Positions 48,286-57,308 are shown, numbered from the stretch's first letter. The stretch is DNA of 64,000 nt from an uncultured Mediterraneibacter sp. (GCF_934309415.1 NZ_CAKRDI010000004.1:1-64000); one strand, 5' to 3'. Numbers and translations: made by a program. Notes: generated by a model not told the origin, from the letters alone.

Positions 48286-48430
48286 AACCGAATCAAGTAA
48301 GTCCCCTGCTTCAATTGCGAAAAGCAATAAGCAGTGGGTGGGGACTTGCTTGTATCAGGAGGAGTGCAAGCTCCTTCTGATAAACTGCGGAGCAGTTATT
48401 CGGTTATGAGCAAGTAGCGAAGCGGATTGC
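48286..48430. repeat. Multi-hairpin element bounded by AACCGAAT/ATTCGGTT
   Basis: An outer 8-bp inverted repeat (48286-48293 with 48398-48405) encloses three nested hairpins: AAGTCCCC...GGGGACTT with an inner CAATTGC/GCAAT stem, TATCAGGAGGAG/CTCCTTCTGATA, and AACTGC/GCAGTT. A further hairpin, AAGCGGAT/ATCCGCTT, follows. Part of the first hairpin resembles the one at 55719-55757. It may be a repeat element or a small structured RNA. Confidence 0.55.
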
Positions 48431-48744
48431 GAATATCCGCTTGACAATGGACTATGAGGAATTTATTGTTTGGAAATTAGAATGATAAATTCGTAAATAG
48501 TCTTTTTTGTTATATAAAAATAGAAACTAAAATATGCGAAAACATTCTTTTATAAAATAAAAAAGATTGAAAATTAATAAGAATACATAAAAAAGACTAA
48601 AAATAAAATTGACGGAGTTACATTGTTAAGTTATTATAAAAATATAATTATACAAAATGTTAAAAGAAAGGAGAAGAGGTAAAGACACTGTAATTTGAAT
48701 GGGAGTGGGTTCTAGTACAAATTTTTATTTTAAAGAGGTGGAAA
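48431..48744. other. AT-rich region before the broken protease gene
   Basis: About 310 bases of very AT-rich DNA containing a possible ribosome-site-like AAAGGAGAAGAGG at about 48667-48680. I see no open gene. It presumably holds the promoter of the protease pseudogene. Confidence 0.45.
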
Positions 48745-49308
48745 ATGATATAAAAAAATTTAAAGAAAAAAATCCTAATAACATGTATAAGTTGCTTTTG
48801 TATAATCATTTCTTTTAATCACAATGTATTTGCAGTAACTAAAACCTTAGGGGTAACACGTGTATCACAAGCAAAAACAAATTGGTGTTGGGCCGCTGCT
48901 TGTGAAATGGTCGGGAAATACGGAGTGTCGACGAGTAGAGATCAAACAGCGGTGGTTAATTTGATATGGGGTTCCTCACTTCCGAATCGAAGTGGCTCTG
49001 TTGCAAATATGGTTTCAGGAGTGCAGTATGTTTCAAATTACACTAAATCTGCTAAATCTGTAAATTGCTTATTATCATTGAACAATGTACAATCATATAT
49101 AAATGCGGGCAAACCCATGATAGGGCGTATTGCCTGAAATTCGTCTGGAGGACATGCAATAGTATTTTCCGGATATAAGGATTCGAGTATTAGATGTATT
49201 GATCCTTGGGAAAATACAAGTACTACATATTATTCATATACTACATTATATAATGGAGGTACATTTCTAACGGGAACAGGTAAAATTTCTCATACAGTTT
49301 ATTATTAG
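48745..49308 (+). pseudogene. Broken secreted papain-like cysteine protease (AvrRpt2/C39-like)
   Basis: One reading frame encodes a Lys-rich start and hydrophobic signal peptide ending in FAVTK, then a papain-like domain: QAKTNWCWAACEMVG (catalytic Cys), GGHAIVFSGY (catalytic His) and CIDPWENTS. The frame has a stop about three codons after the only ATG with a ribosome site (AGAGGTGG), and a TGA at 49135-49137 where Trp is expected, between RIA and NSSGGHAI. No other in-frame start exists before 48907. The stops separate signal peptide, Cys and His, so no active enzyme can be made. Single-base changes would repair both. The AT-rich DNA differs from its neighbours. Confidence 0.75.
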
Positions 49309-49330
49309 TCAGACAGGAGGTGAAAATGGA

Positions 49331-50257
49331 ATGAAAAAAGTTCCTATTTTAAGTAGTATATTCATTCTGACAACATTAATAGCAACTAGCTATAGCACTG
49401 TATTGGCAAAGGAGTTACTTTTTCCAGAAGATTTATTAATAAATTCAGAAGACTTTGGTGACATTAATAATCTGAAACCTGAAATTTTAGAAATGGCAAA
49501 TTGCTTTAATGATGATGGATTTCATGCGGAGTTATCAGATATAAAAATTGATGAAGCATATTGTGTTTATGTAAATGCAAATATTTTGGAGAATACTCCA
49601 GAAACAATTGAAGATATATCAGAATTAACAGGTGAAGCGGATAAAGTTTGGAATATTCCTGTGGTTTCTAATGGTAATACTGTAATAGTACAGGTGAGCA
49701 TAGCAAAACCGTTAGATGAAGAAAATATGCAATATTTGACTGATGAACAGATAGAAGAAATTAATAAAAATGAAGGAACTTGGCAACCGGTTGCATCTAC
49801 TTTATATAGTTCTTCTGAAATAACTCAAAATAATTTTTTGAGTGCAGAAGTTGATGAAGAATTATATAAAACAGTGCTTATAGGAGGAGAGCCGGGAATA
49901 CAATCTTTATTAGCTGTAATATTAGAAAAGGATGCTGTTGCAGGGGTAGTTTCTTTACAACGAGATATATCGTATTCTTCGACTGAGAATACATCAGCAA
50001 GGATGTATCCATCTACTCAAATATTGGAGAAAGGAAAAATGTATTCATTAACTGAATTTGCGGATGCTTCAATAAATATAAGCTCTGAAAATTTTGAAGA
50101 AGTAGATTCGACTAGTGGATATTCATCTACGAAATTTATTTCATATGAAATGGGCAGATATTTTATTGGATTATTGATAGTGATTTTACCAATAATCATA
50201 ATACAGATAAAAAAACATATTGGTGGAAAGGCCATAGCTAATCACTACGCTGATTAG
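49331..50257 (+). CDS. Exported, C-terminally membrane-anchored protein of unknown function
   Basis: 308 residues: signal peptide at about 1-27 (KKVPILSSIFILTTLIATSYSTVLA), an acidic extracellular domain of about 240 residues, one helix at about 275-296 (FIGLLIVILPIIIIQI) and a short basic cytoplasmic tail. No family recognised. AGGAGGTG lies ahead of the start. It follows the broken papain-like protease and may be its partner, inhibitor or anchor; this is inference from position. The last seven codons and the stop are provided by the composite repeat at 50237-50361, so the original C-terminus has probably been altered. Confidence 0.75.
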   Translation: MKKVPILSSIFILTTLIATSYSTVLAKELLFPEDLLINSEDFGDINNLKPEILEMANCFNDDGFHAELSDIKIDEAYCVYVNANILENTPETIEDISELTGEADKVWNIPVVSNGNTVIVQVSIAKPLDEENMQYLTDEQIEEINKNEGTWQPVASTLYSSSEITQNNFLSAEVDEELYKTVLIGGEPGIQSLLAVILEKDAVAGVVSLQRDISYSSTENTSARMYPSTQILEKGKMYSLTEFADASINISSENFEEVDSTSGYSSTKFISYEMGRYFIGLLIVILPIIIIQIKKHIGGKAIANHYAD

Positions 50258-50361
50258 CTATGAGGATGCATGTTTTGGCCTGAATGCATCTCTCCCATCG
50301 CCATAGGCGATTCTAAATGGGGAGATGCGTTACTGTTCGCAGGTTACCTGTGAACAGTAAC
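50237..50361. repeat. Full-length composite palindromic repeat (E-B-A order)
   Basis: 125 bp made of three palindromic modules: E (GCTAATCA...TGATTAGC), B (GCATCTCTCCCATCGCC...AAATGGGGAGATGC) and A (GTTACTGTTCGCAG...CTGTGAACAGTAAC). Its reverse complement aligns along its whole length with 59262-59383 at roughly 80% identity by eye. It begins inside the 3' end of the preceding gene. Confidence 0.85.
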
Positions 50362-50386
50362 CAGGTAAATGACGTAGAACAAAGAC

Positions 50387-50414
50387 TTGACAAACAAAAA
50401 TGCTGTGTTAAAAT
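50387..50414 (+). promoter_or_regulatory. Promoter of the pheST operon
   Basis: TTGACA (50387-50392) and TAAAAT (50409-50414) with a 16-base spacer lie immediately upstream of the T-box leader. Confidence 0.75.
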
Positions 50415-50434
50415 AATTAAGTAAATTCACTTGA

Positions 50435-50699
50435 AATATTTGTATGTAGTTAAAAAGGCTTAGACCGTGTACAGTAGAGACCCATTTCCTGTCAGAGAGA
50501 GAAAATCACCGGCTGCAAGTTTTCTTGAGTTCAGATGGCAATCGAATTTCCCACGTGAGCTGCGTTTTTGAAAATCAGAGTAGGAGACGCCGTAAGTTGT
50601 ACGTTACACAAACACGAGTGCCTGTAAAGACATTTTACAGGAATCAGGGTGGTACCGCGAGTGATTCAGACCTCGTCCCTTTTGGGATGAGGTTTTTTT
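50435..50699 (+). promoter_or_regulatory. T-box leader of pheST (tRNA-Phe responsive)
   Basis: The leader contains the T-box core AGGGTGGTACCGCG at 50646-50659, a stem-I region with AGAGAGAG, and a specifier region around GAATTTCCC that offers a Phe codon (TTC or TTT). The terminator hairpin CCTCGTCCC/GGGATGAGG at 50671-50692 with a T run follows. Uncharged tRNA-Phe pairing would stabilise the antiterminator and allow pheS transcription. The exact specifier base triplet is my reading of an unaligned sequence. Confidence 0.88.
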
Positions 50700-50744
50700 A
50701 TGCGCTGTTATAAGCAGCAGTGGATGAGAAGAAAGGAGAAAACA

Positions 50745-51764
50745 ATGAAAGACAGACTGGAACAGATCAAGGCAGAAGCCGTTGCCAGAATTCAGGAGGC
50801 TGATGTCCCGGAAAAATTAAATGATGTGCGTGTTAAGTTCCTTGGTAAAAAAGGAGAACTGACAGCAGTATTAAAAGGAATGAAAGATGTTGCACCGGAG
50901 GAGCGTCCAAAGGTAGGACAGCTTGTGAATGATACAAGAGCAGCCATTGAGGAACTCTTAGAAGAGTCCAAGACAAGAATGGAAAAAGCAATCCGTGAGG
51001 AGAAGCTGAAATCAGAAGTGATCGACGTAACACTTCCATCTAAGAAGAACAATGTAGGACACAGACATCCGAACACGATCGCTCTGGAAGAAGTAGAGCG
51101 TATCTTCGTAGGTATGGGTTACGAAGTAGTAGAAGGACCGGAAGTAGAGTACGATCTTTACAACTTTGAGAAACTGAATATCCCGGCAGATCATCCGGCA
51201 AAAGATGAGCAGGATACATTCTATATCAACAAAGACATCGTACTTCGTACACAGACATCTCCGGTACAGGCACGTGTGATGGAACAGGGAAAACTTCCGA
51301 TCCGTATGATCGCACCGGGACGTGTATTCCGTTCAGACGAAGTGGATGCAACACATTCACCATCCTTCCACCAGATCGAAGGACTTGTAATTGACAAGAA
51401 TATCTCTTTCGCAGACCTGAAAGGAACACTGGAAGTATTTGCAAAAGAGCTGTTTGGACCAGAGACAAAGACAAAATTCCGTCCACATCACTTCCCATTC
51501 ACAGAGCCAAGTGCTGAGGTAGATGTAAGCTGCTTCAAATGTGGTGGAAAAGGATGCCGTTTCTGTAAAGGATCCGGCTGGATCGAGATTCTTGGATGCG
51601 GTATGGTTCACCCACATGTACTTGAGATGTGTGGAATTGATCCGGAAGAATACAACGGATTTGCATTTGGTGTCGGACTTGAGCGTATCGCACTGCTCAA
51701 ATACGAGATTGATGACATGCGTTTATTATACGAGAATGACGTTCGTTTCCTGAAACAGTTCTAG
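50745..51764 (+). CDS. pheS: Phenylalanine-tRNA ligase alpha subunit
   Basis: 339-residue catalytic subunit of PheRS. HRHPNTIALEEVERIFVGMGYEVVEGPEVE, RTQTSPVQAR (motif 2), THSPSFHQIEGL and GFAFGVGLERIALLKY (motif 3) are present, along with the Cys-rich CFKCGGKGCRFCKGSG seen in many Firmicute PheS proteins. The ATG at 50745 follows AAAGGAG; the longer frame to 50700 overlaps the T-box terminator. The T-box directly controls it. Confidence 0.95.
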   Translation: MKDRLEQIKAEAVARIQEADVPEKLNDVRVKFLGKKGELTAVLKGMKDVAPEERPKVGQLVNDTRAAIEELLEESKTRMEKAIREEKLKSEVIDVTLPSKKNNVGHRHPNTIALEEVERIFVGMGYEVVEGPEVEYDLYNFEKLNIPADHPAKDEQDTFYINKDIVLRTQTSPVQARVMEQGKLPIRMIAPGRVFRSDEVDATHSPSFHQIEGLVIDKNISFADLKGTLEVFAKELFGPETKTKFRPHHFPFTEPSAEVDVSCFKCGGKGCRFCKGSGWIEILGCGMVHPHVLEMCGIDPEEYNGFAFGVGLERIALLKYEIDDMRLLYENDVRFLKQF

Positions 51765-51950
51765 TGAGCAGAGAAGAAAAGGAAGCGCGAACAAAGTGAG
51801 CATTTACTTTTCTCTGCGAACGGCGCGATAAAATCTTTGAGCGACATATGTGTCGCGGCAACAGCGGAAGCTGTTGGATTTTAGAGCTCCCAATCTGGAA
51901 AAGGAAGCGCGCGAACAAAGCGAGAAGTGAATAGGAAAAGGAGATAAAAA
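51765..51950 (+). repeat. pheS-pheT spacer with a duplicated 24-26-bp sequence
   Basis: AAAAGGAAGCGCGAACAAAG (51777-51796 and following) recurs as AAAAGGAAGCGCGCGAACAA (51899-51918 and following) with a GCGACAT/GTGTCGC hairpin and a CAGCGGAAGCTGTTG stem between them. The spacer is 186 bases, long for an operon in which pheS and pheT are usually adjacent. Confidence 0.6.
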
Positions 51951-54371
51951 ATGGATACTTCATTATCATGGATCAAAGCGTATGTCCCGGATCTTGACGT
52001 GACAGCGCAGGAATATACAGATGCAATGACATTGACAGGAACAAAAGTAGAAGGATTTGAAGAGCTGGATGCAGATCTTGACAAGATCGTAGTTGGTCAG
52101 ATCGAGAAGATCGAGAAACATCCAGATGCTGATAAACTGGTAATCTGCCAGGTAAATATTGGAACAGAGACAATCCAGATCGTAACAGGTGCATCCAATG
52201 TATTTGAAGGAGCAAAAGTACCTGTAGTACTGGATGGTGGACGCGTAGCAGGCGGACATGAGCCTGGACAGCGTGTGGCTGGCGGAATCAAGATCAAGAA
52301 AGGCAAACTTCGCGGTGTGCCGAGTAATGGTATGATGTGTTCTATCGAAGAACTCGGATCAAACAGAGATATGTATCCGGAAGCTCCGGAAAGCGGAATC
52401 TACATTTTCCACGATGATGTAGAAGTAGGAGCAGATGCAGTAGAGGTTCTCGGACTTCACGATGTTGTGTTCGAGTACGAGATCACATCCAACCGTGTAG
52501 ACTGCTACAGTGTAGTAGGTATCGCAAGAGAAGCTGCTGCAACATTTAACAAAGAATTCAAACCACCGGTTGTAACAGCAACAGGAAATGATGAAGATGT
52601 AAATGATTATGTAAAAGTATCTGTAGAGAACACAGACCTCTGCCCGAGATACTGCGCAAGAGTTGTAAAGAACATCAAGATCGGACCGTCACCGGAGTGG
52701 ATGCAGAGAAGACTTGCTTCCGTAGGAATCCGCCCGATCAACAATCTGGTTGATATCACAAACTATGTAATGGAAGAGTACGGACAGCCGATGCATGCAT
52801 ATGATCTGGATACACTTGCAGGTCATCAGATCGTTGTAAAGAACGCAGCAGACGGAGATAAATTCGTAACACTGGATGGTCAGGAAAGAATAATGGACAA
52901 AGATGTTCTTATGATCTGTGACGGTGAGAAAGAAGTTGGAATCGCCGGAATCATGGGTGGAGAGAACTCCATGATCACAGATGATGTTAAGACAATGCTG
53001 TTCGAGGCTGCATGCTTCGATGGTGTAAACATCCGTAAATCCAGCAAGAGAGTCGGACTTCGTACAGATGCTTCCGGTAAATTTGAGAAAGGCCTTGACC
53101 CGAACAATGCAATGGACGCCCTGAACCGTGCCTGCCAGCTCGTAGAAGAGATGGGAGCAGGAGAAGTGGTTGGAGGAGCCATTGATGTATATAGCAAGAA
53201 GAAAGAGCCTGTACGTGTTCCTTTCGATGCAGAGAAGATCAACCGTATGCTTGGAACTTCTGTTTCAGAAGAAGATATGCTTGCATACTTCAAGAAGATT
53301 GATCTGGATTATGATGCAGAGACAAAAGAAGTCATCGCACCGACCTTCCGTCACGATCTGTTCAGACTGGCAGACCTGGCAGAAGAGGTTGCAAGATTCT
53401 TCGGATATGACAACATCCCGACTACACTGCCTGCAGGTGAGGCAACAGCCGGAAAACTTACATTCAAGCTCAGAATCGAGCAGGTGGCAAGAGACATCGC
53501 AGAGTTCTGTGGATTCAGTCAGGGAATGTCCTATTCTTTCGAAAGCCCGAAAGTATTTGACAAGCTGATCCTTCCGGAAGATTCTGAACTGAGAAATGCC
53601 ATCCCGATCATGAATCCGCTTGGAGAAGACTACAGCATCATGCGTACAACATCCTTAAATGGTATGCTGACTTCTCTTGCAACAAACTACAACAGAAGAA
53701 ATAAAAACGTTCGTCTGTATGAGCTTGGAAATGTTTATATTCCGAAGGCACTTCCACTGACAGAACTGCCGGACGAGAGAATGCAGTTCACACTGGGAAT
53801 GTATGGAGACGGAGATTTCTTCAACATGAAAGGTGTTGTAGAAGAATTCTTCGAGAAGATCGGAATGCAGGGAAGAGAAAAATATGATCCTGCAGCAGGA
53901 AAATCCTTCCTTCACCCGGGACGTCAGGCAAACATCATTTATGATGGAAAAGTAGTCGGATATCTTGGAGAAGTTCATCCGGAAGTTGCTGATAACTATG
54001 GAATCGGTGAGAGAGCTTATGTGGCAGTTCTTGATATGCCGGAGATTCTTCCATATGCAACCTTCGACAGAAAGTACACAGGAATTGCAAAATATCCTGC
54101 AGTGACAAGAGATATCAGTATGGTTGTTCCTAAGACAATTCTTGTAGGTCAGATCGAAGATGTGATCGAGAAGAATGGCGGAGCACACCTTGAGAGCTAC
54201 AACCTGTTCGACCTTTATGAAGGAGCACAGATCAAAGCTGGATTCAAGTCAGTTGCTTACTCTATCGTATTCCGTGCGAAAGACAAGACACTGGAAGAGG
54301 CTGAGATCACAGCAGCTATGAACAAGATCCTCAAAGGTCTGGAAGAGATGGGAATCGAGCTTAGAAAATAA
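51951..54371 (+). CDS. pheT: Phenylalanine-tRNA ligase beta subunit
   Basis: 806-residue editing and structural subunit of PheRS. The N-terminal EMAP/OB-fold tRNA-binding domain spans about 40-150 (VVGQIEKIEKHPDADKLVICQV), then the B3/B4 editing domain (MHAYDLDTL), B5 (about 400-475), the catalytic-like core (RTTSLNGMLTSLATN) and a C-terminal ferredoxin-fold anticodon-binding domain (KYPAVTRDISMVVP). Length is normal. AAAGGAG precedes the ATG. Confidence 0.95.
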   Translation: MDTSLSWIKAYVPDLDVTAQEYTDAMTLTGTKVEGFEELDADLDKIVVGQIEKIEKHPDADKLVICQVNIGTETIQIVTGASNVFEGAKVPVVLDGGRVAGGHEPGQRVAGGIKIKKGKLRGVPSNGMMCSIEELGSNRDMYPEAPESGIYIFHDDVEVGADAVEVLGLHDVVFEYEITSNRVDCYSVVGIAREAAATFNKEFKPPVVTATGNDEDVNDYVKVSVENTDLCPRYCARVVKNIKIGPSPEWMQRRLASVGIRPINNLVDITNYVMEEYGQPMHAYDLDTLAGHQIVVKNAADGDKFVTLDGQERIMDKDVLMICDGEKEVGIAGIMGGENSMITDDVKTMLFEAACFDGVNIRKSSKRVGLRTDASGKFEKGLDPNNAMDALNRACQLVEEMGAGEVVGGAIDVYSKKKEPVRVPFDAEKINRMLGTSVSEEDMLAYFKKIDLDYDAETKEVIAPTFRHDLFRLADLAEEVARFFGYDNIPTTLPAGEATAGKLTFKLRIEQVARDIAEFCGFSQGMSYSFESPKVFDKLILPEDSELRNAIPIMNPLGEDYSIMRTTSLNGMLTSLATNYNRRNKNVRLYELGNVYIPKALPLTELPDERMQFTLGMYGDGDFFNMKGVVEEFFEKIGMQGREKYDPAAGKSFLHPGRQANIIYDGKVVGYLGEVHPEVADNYGIGERAYVAVLDMPEILPYATFDRKYTGIAKYPAVTRDISMVVPKTILVGQIEDVIEKNGGAHLESYNLFDLYEGAQIKAGFKSVAYSIVFRAKDKTLEEAEITAAMNKILKGLEEMGIELRK

Positions 54372-54517
54372 GAAATGTTATAAGATGGAACTGTTTGCAG
54401 CAGATTGTGAATGGGAAACATAAAATAACGGGGAGAATACGATGCATCGGACATGAAATATGCCCGGTGCATTCGTGCTACTGTTAATATTGAGATTTGT
54501 TATATAAAATGATGTGA

Positions 54518-54576
54518 GTGTCCCAAGTTCAAACGCCTTATCGTGTAAACACGAATAGCTTTTGAACTTTTGACAC
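54518..54576 (+). promoter_or_regulatory. Long hairpin upstream of queA
   Basis: GTGTC...AAGTTCAAA...TCGTG pairs with CACGA...TTTGAACTT...GACAC to give a 59-base near-perfect hairpin ending 36 bases before queA. It has no T run. It may control queA expression or be a degenerate repeat. Confidence 0.5.
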
Positions 54577-54611
54577 TGGTATCACAAAATAAATTGATGA
54601 AAGGATAAAAA

Positions 54612-55637
54612 ATGAAAACAAGTGATTTTTATTATGATCTTCCGGAAGAGCTGATCGCGCAGGATCCGTTGGAAGACCGTTCTTCTTCCAGACTTCTGGT
54701 GCTGGATAAGGAGACAGGAGAGACAGAAGATCATATTTTCCGTGATATTGTAGATTACCTGAACCCGGGAGACTGTCTGGTACTCAATGATACAAAAGTA
54801 ATTCCGGCGCGTCTGCTCGGCGCAAAGGAAGAGACAGGTGCTAAGATTGAGGTGCTTCTGTTAAAACGTGGCGCAGATGATGTATGGGAAACGCTTGTAA
54901 AACCGGGAAAGAAAGCAAGACCGGGTGCAAGAATCAGTTTTGGAGACGGACTTCTTGTAGGAGAAGTACTGGATGTAGTAGAAGAGGGAAATCGTTTGAT
55001 CCATTTTGAATATGATGGAATTTTTGAAGAGATTCTGGATCAGCTTGGACAGATGCCTCTGCCGCCGTACATTACACATCAGCTGAAAGACAAGGACAGA
55101 TATAATACAGTTTATGCTGCACATTCCGGTTCTGCCGCAGCACCGACTGCAGGCCTTCATTTTACCCCGGAACTTCTGAAACAGATCGAGGAGAAAGGTG
55201 TGGATATTGCCCGCGTGACACTTCATGTAGGACTTGGAACCTTCCGTCCGGTCAAAGTGGATACAATCGAGAATCATCACATGCATTCAGAATTCTACAT
55301 GATTGATGAAGAAGCAGCAGAGAAGATCAACCGTGCGAAAGACAACGGACACAGAGTTATCTGTGTTGGAACAACAAGCTGCCGTACGATTGAGTCAGCA
55401 GCAGATGAGAACGGACGTCTGAAAGCATGCAGTGGATGGACAGAGATCTTCATTTATCCGGGATACAAATTCAAGATTCTGGATAATCTGATCACAAACT
55501 TCCATCTGCCGGAATCTACACTGGTCATGCTTGTATCTGCACTGGCTGGAAGAGAGCATGTGCTGAATGCGTATAAAGAAGCGGTTGAGAAGAGATACAG
55601 ATTCTTTAGCTTCGGGGATGCGATGTTTATTAAATAA
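54612..55637 (+). CDS. queA: S-adenosylmethionine:tRNA ribosyltransferase-isomerase
   Basis: 341-residue QueA, which transfers and isomerises the ribosyl part of SAM onto preQ1 in t[27 protein letters not shown] at the N-terminus, [40 protein letters not shown] and [18 protein letters not shown] are characteristic, and length is normal. The product is the substrate for the QueH-type step encoded at 39006. Confidence 0.95.
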   Translation: MKTSDFYYDLPEELIAQDPLEDRSSSRLLVLDKETGETEDHIFRDIVDYLNPGDCLVLNDTKVIPARLLGAKEETGAKIEVLLLKRGADDVWETLVKPGKKARPGARISFGDGLLVGEVLDVVEEGNRLIHFEYDGIFEEILDQLGQMPLPPYITHQLKDKDRYNTVYAAHSGSAAAPTAGLHFTPELLKQIEEKGVDIARVTLHVGLGTFRPVKVDTIENHHMHSEFYMIDEEAAEKINRAKDNGHRVICVGTTSCRTIESAADENGRLKACSGWTEIFIYPGYKFKILDNLITNFHLPESTLVMLVSALAGREHVLNAYKEAVEKRYRFFSFGDAMFIK

Positions 55638-55703
55638 TTACTGATTGCAGTATCTGCAGTCGGTAAGGCATCTTGCCATTTAAAATCGCCTTTGGCGTAA
55701 GAT
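55638..55703. repeat. Degenerate composite repeat (units A and B)
   Basis: TTACTGATTGCAG...CTGCAGTCGGTAA followed by GGCATCTTGCCATTTAAAAT and CGCCTTTGGCGTAAGAT matches the A-B half of the element at 59262-59383 with several differences. Confidence 0.7.
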
Positions 55704-55718
55704 ATTTTTATCGTCATA

Positions 55719-55757
55719 ATCCTCTGCTTTTATTGTAAATTACAATAAGCAGGGGAT
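55719..55757 (+). repeat. Palindrome ATCCTCTGCTT.../...AAGCAGGGGAT
   Basis: A 39-bp inverted repeat with a central TTGTAAATTACAA palindrome. Its outer part resembles the first hairpin at 48302-48349. No T run follows, so it is probably a repeat rather than the queA terminator. Confidence 0.55.
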
Positions 55758-55768
55758 TTATGATAATC

Positions 55769-55863
55769 AGAGTGTGTCTGAAAAAGCTTTCGGCCAAAGA
55801 TATTTCGTAATTTATAACGAAAGCTGGGGAATGCAGATCACAGGAATAATTTTCAGACATGCT
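55769..55863. mobile_element. Short inverted copy of the 162-bp MITE-like element
   Basis: 95 bp starting AGAGTGTGTCTGAAAAAG and ending ATTTTCAGACATGCT. The reverse complement of its end (AGCATGTCTGAAAATTATTC and on to CTGCATTCCCC) matches the first 40 bases of the element at 47104-47265. The centre is shorter. Confidence 0.68.
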
Positions 55864-55930
55864 TCGGTGCGGTTGAAAGAATGTTACAGGTAATGCGAAA
55901 AATAACAGGATGTAAGGGAGTAAATTGAGA

Positions 55931-57079
55931 ATGCAACAGACACAACAGGCAGTAGTCTTCAGTTTTACAGAAACCGGAACAAAGCTAAATAAGAGAATCT
56001 GTCAGTTATTTACAGAACATGGTTATCACGCAGTGGGATATACTGTCAGCAGATATGCATCAGGAGAAATCGCTCCACTTCCGGAAGATCGTCCGCAGTT
56101 TATGAAAGAACGCTGGGGAAAATCTATTTTCATCTTTATCGGAGCAGCCGGAATTGCCGTGCGGCAGATTGCTCCATTTGTAAAAGATAAGTTTACGGAT
56201 TCGCCGGTTCTGGTGCTGGATGAAAAGGGGAAGTATGTAATTCCGATTCTGTCCGGACATCTTGGGGGTGCTGCAAAGCTGGCTTCACTTCTTTCGGAAT
56301 GGCTGGGAGATGGAACGACAGCGGTGCAGACAACAGCGACGGATGTGCAGGACAGATTCGCAGTGGATGTCTATGCAAAGGAACAGAATCTGGTATTCTC
56401 CGACCGCAAAACAGCAAAAAGAATATCTGCTGCGGTTCTGGAAGGGCAAACGATTGGTTTCTGGATGGAAGAGGGAATCGAAGCGAAGGTTCCTGTGGCA
56501 GATGAAGTGAAACTCTGTGCATCAGAGCAGGAACTGGAGAAATTTCAGTTTGGAATTGCAGTGCGGCAGAGAGAGAGAAAGTTTGTACGGACCATGTGGG
56601 AAAATTGTGACAAATATTTTGCAGAGAACATTTTACAGACACACCTTGCAGAGAAAAGTGAGATTGCCTTCGAGCAGAATCAGACAGAAATTTTGGAATT
56701 AGTACCAAAGAATATCGTTGCCGGGATTGGCTGCAGACGGGGGACAACTCTGGAAGAACTGGAACAGGGATTAAGTGAAGTGCTTGAAGAAAATCATCTG
56801 GTTCTGGAGCAGATCTGCCTGATCGCAAGCATTGATCTGAAAAAGGATGAGCAGGGACTGATCAGGCTGGCTGAAAAATATCGGGTTCCGTTTGTGACTT
56901 ATACAAAGGAAGAGCTGGAGACGATTCAGAATGTGTCTTCCCGGTCCGAATTTGTCAAAAAGACGACAGGAGTTGATAATGTCTGTGAACGCGCCGCAAG
57001 ATATGCAGCAAAAGACGGAACAGTAATTCAGGCAAAATGTCAAAAAAGTAAAATGACAGTAGCATTTGTAAAAAAGTAA
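55931..57079 (+). CDS. cbiG: Cobalt-precorrin 5A hydrolase (CbiG)
   Basis: About 382-residue CbiG, which opens the lactone of cobalt-precorrin-5A and releases acetaldehyde in anaerobic B12 synthesis. FIFIGAAGIAVRQIAPFVKDK, VIPILSGHLGGAAKLASLLSEWLG and TATDVQDRFAVD form the N-terminal half; the C-terminal domain is IVAGIGCRRGTTLEELEQ with SIDLKKDEQGLIRLA. The ATG at 55931 or a TTG at 55925 (nearer AAGGGAG) could start it. It is separated from the other cbi genes by glnK-amtB. Confidence 0.9.
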   Translation: MQQTQQAVVFSFTETGTKLNKRICQLFTEHGYHAVGYTVSRYASGEIAPLPEDRPQFMKERWGKSIFIFIGAAGIAVRQIAPFVKDKFTDSPVLVLDEKGKYVIPILSGHLGGAAKLASLLSEWLGDGTTAVQTTATDVQDRFAVDVYAKEQNLVFSDRKTAKRISAAVLEGQTIGFWMEEGIEAKVPVADEVKLCASEQELEKFQFGIAVRQRERKFVRTMWENCDKYFAENILQTHLAEKSEIAFEQNQTEILELVPKNIVAGIGCRRGTTLEELEQGLSEVLEENHLVLEQICLIASIDLKKDEQGLIRLAEKYRVPFVTYTKEELETIQNVSSRSEFVKKTTGVDNVCERAARYAAKDGTVIQAKCQKSKMTVAFVKK

Positions 57080-57230
57080 GTATATACTATATGCAAAGCT
57101 TCCTGAGACGGTGGAGTAGTTAAAGAGCTTTTTAAAAGAGGACATAGCCTTTTTATACACTCTGGATTTGGATAAAAATAATCATATGTTATTTTGCATA
57201 TGTCTGAGAATAGTTGATACAAGCACGAAT

Positions 57231-57274
57231 AAAAAGCGTTTCTGCACAGTATATTACTGACAGGAACGCTTTTT
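57231..57274. terminator. Bidirectional terminator between cbiG and glnK
   Basis: AAAAAGCGTTTC (57231-57242) pairs with GGAACGCTTTTT (57263-57274), with A and T runs on either side. It serves the convergent cbiG and glnK-type genes. Confidence 0.8.
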
Positions 57275-57308
57275 CACGCTTATTTGATTTTGATAGACAC
57301 TGCTTTAT

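Noticed and set aside
49135..49137. TGA read as tryptophan in the papain-like gene
   Set aside because: Every other gene in the window uses TGA as a normal stop (for example feoA and cbiD), so recoding is unlikely and a nonsense mutation is simpler.
56193..56828. 211-codon antisense frame inside cbiG
   Set aside because: Pro/Ser-rich shadow of a conserved gene with no ribosome site.
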